Source: DASWRT01 sp036403035 (GTDB lineage Bacteria > Pseudomonadota > Alphaproteobacteria > ATCC43930 > CGMCC-115725). Taken from it: a DNA stretch of 22,100 nucleotides. The first letter of the stretch is position 1; the number at the start of each line of letters is the position of its first letter. The stretch is from the NCBI GenBank assembly GCA_036403035.1, contig DASWRT010000390.1, positions 1 to 22,100 on the forward strand, written 5' to 3'. Under the pieces are notes generated by a model that worked only from the letters and a program-made list of their open reading frames with translations, did not search any database and had not been told where the DNA came from. Position numbers and translations under genes: made by a program. Below, one piece after another: positions 21,870 to 22,100 of the stretch.

Positions 21870-22100
21870 CGCAGATACTTTCGTTGCCGGGCAAGCATCG
21901 CGTTGCGCCAGACCAGGATGACGACCAGGAGCGAGAAGACGAAGGCCGCTTGATATTCGGCGCCGAGAAGGAACCCGGCGAACTGCTCGGCCGCGCCGAG
22001 CGAAAGACCGGACGCGATCACGGCCGGAATGTTTCCGAGTCCCGCGACCACCACGATCATGAAGGAGCGCACGGTGTACGGCAGGCCGATATAGGGGTGG
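21866..22100 (-). CDS. livH: Branched-chain amino-acid ABC transporter permease LivH (N-terminus outside window)
   Basis: Partial: the last 78 residues. The frame runs to the right edge without a start. The visible sequence HPYIGLPYTVRSFMIVVVAGLGNIPAV, followed by ASGLSLGAAEQFAG and a final hydrophobic segment VFSLLVVILVW, is the typical C-terminus of LivH. It overlaps livM by 4 nt. A GTG at 22072 within it is internal and not a start. Confidence 0.9.
   Translation of the reverse strand, partial: HPYIGLPYTVRSFMIVVVAGLGNIPAVIASGLSLGAAEQFAGFLLGAEYQAAFVFSLLVVILVWRNAMLARQRKYLR

Overview
The window is GC-rich, almost fully coding, and nearly all on the minus strand. The gene set points to an alphaproteobacterium, probably of the Rhodospirillales or a related order. 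The main clues are a MucR/Ros-type regulator, a Fur/Mur protein lacking the CxxC metal motif, an OlsB/OlsA ornithine-lipid pair, a SAM-II (metA-type) riboswitch, and the gene order tsaB-rimI-mucR-fur-olsB-olsA-miaB-phoH-ybeY-corC. The placement is inferred from gene content; no phylogeny could be run.

Region 1 (1-7792, all minus): tsaB-rimI, then mucR with its own AT-rich promoter region, then a tightly packed run fur-olsB-olsA-miaB-phoH-ybeY-corC. Most junctions in this run overlap by 1 or 4 nt; the exceptions are a 1-nt gap (fur/olsB) and a 52-nt gap (phoH/ybeY). The run joins metal-responsive regulation, membrane-lipid synthesis (OlsB/OlsA), tRNA position-37 modification (MiaB, with TsaB nearby) and rRNA maturation (YbeY, PhoH). 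corC runs off the left edge.

Region 2 (7793-12140): a single plus-strand gene for a VanX/DdpX-type D-Ala-D-Ala dipeptidase, a RutE-like nitroreductase, the Fe-S carrier NfuA followed by a strong hairpin terminator, and a three-gene unit of TauE/SafE permease, a TIGR02186-type anchored periplasmic protein and a UspA-like protein.

Region 3 (12141-17187): trpS and murJ (lipid II flippase), a VapBC toxin-antitoxin pair with an inverted-repeat operator just upstream of murJ, and an MFS transporter.

Region 4 (17188-19213): the main non-coding region. It holds a cluster of palindromic repeat-like hairpins, metQ (methionine-binding protein, apparently not a lipoprotein), and a leader of about 590 nt. 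The leader starts with a TTGACA promoter, a well-matched SAM-II riboswitch and an intrinsic terminator. Two small candidate ORFs lie between the terminator and metQ. This is the most interesting part of the window.

Region 5 (19214-22100): the distal part of a branched-chain amino-acid (Liv/HAAT-type) ABC transporter operon, livH(partial)-livM-livG-livF. The binding-protein gene is outside the window.
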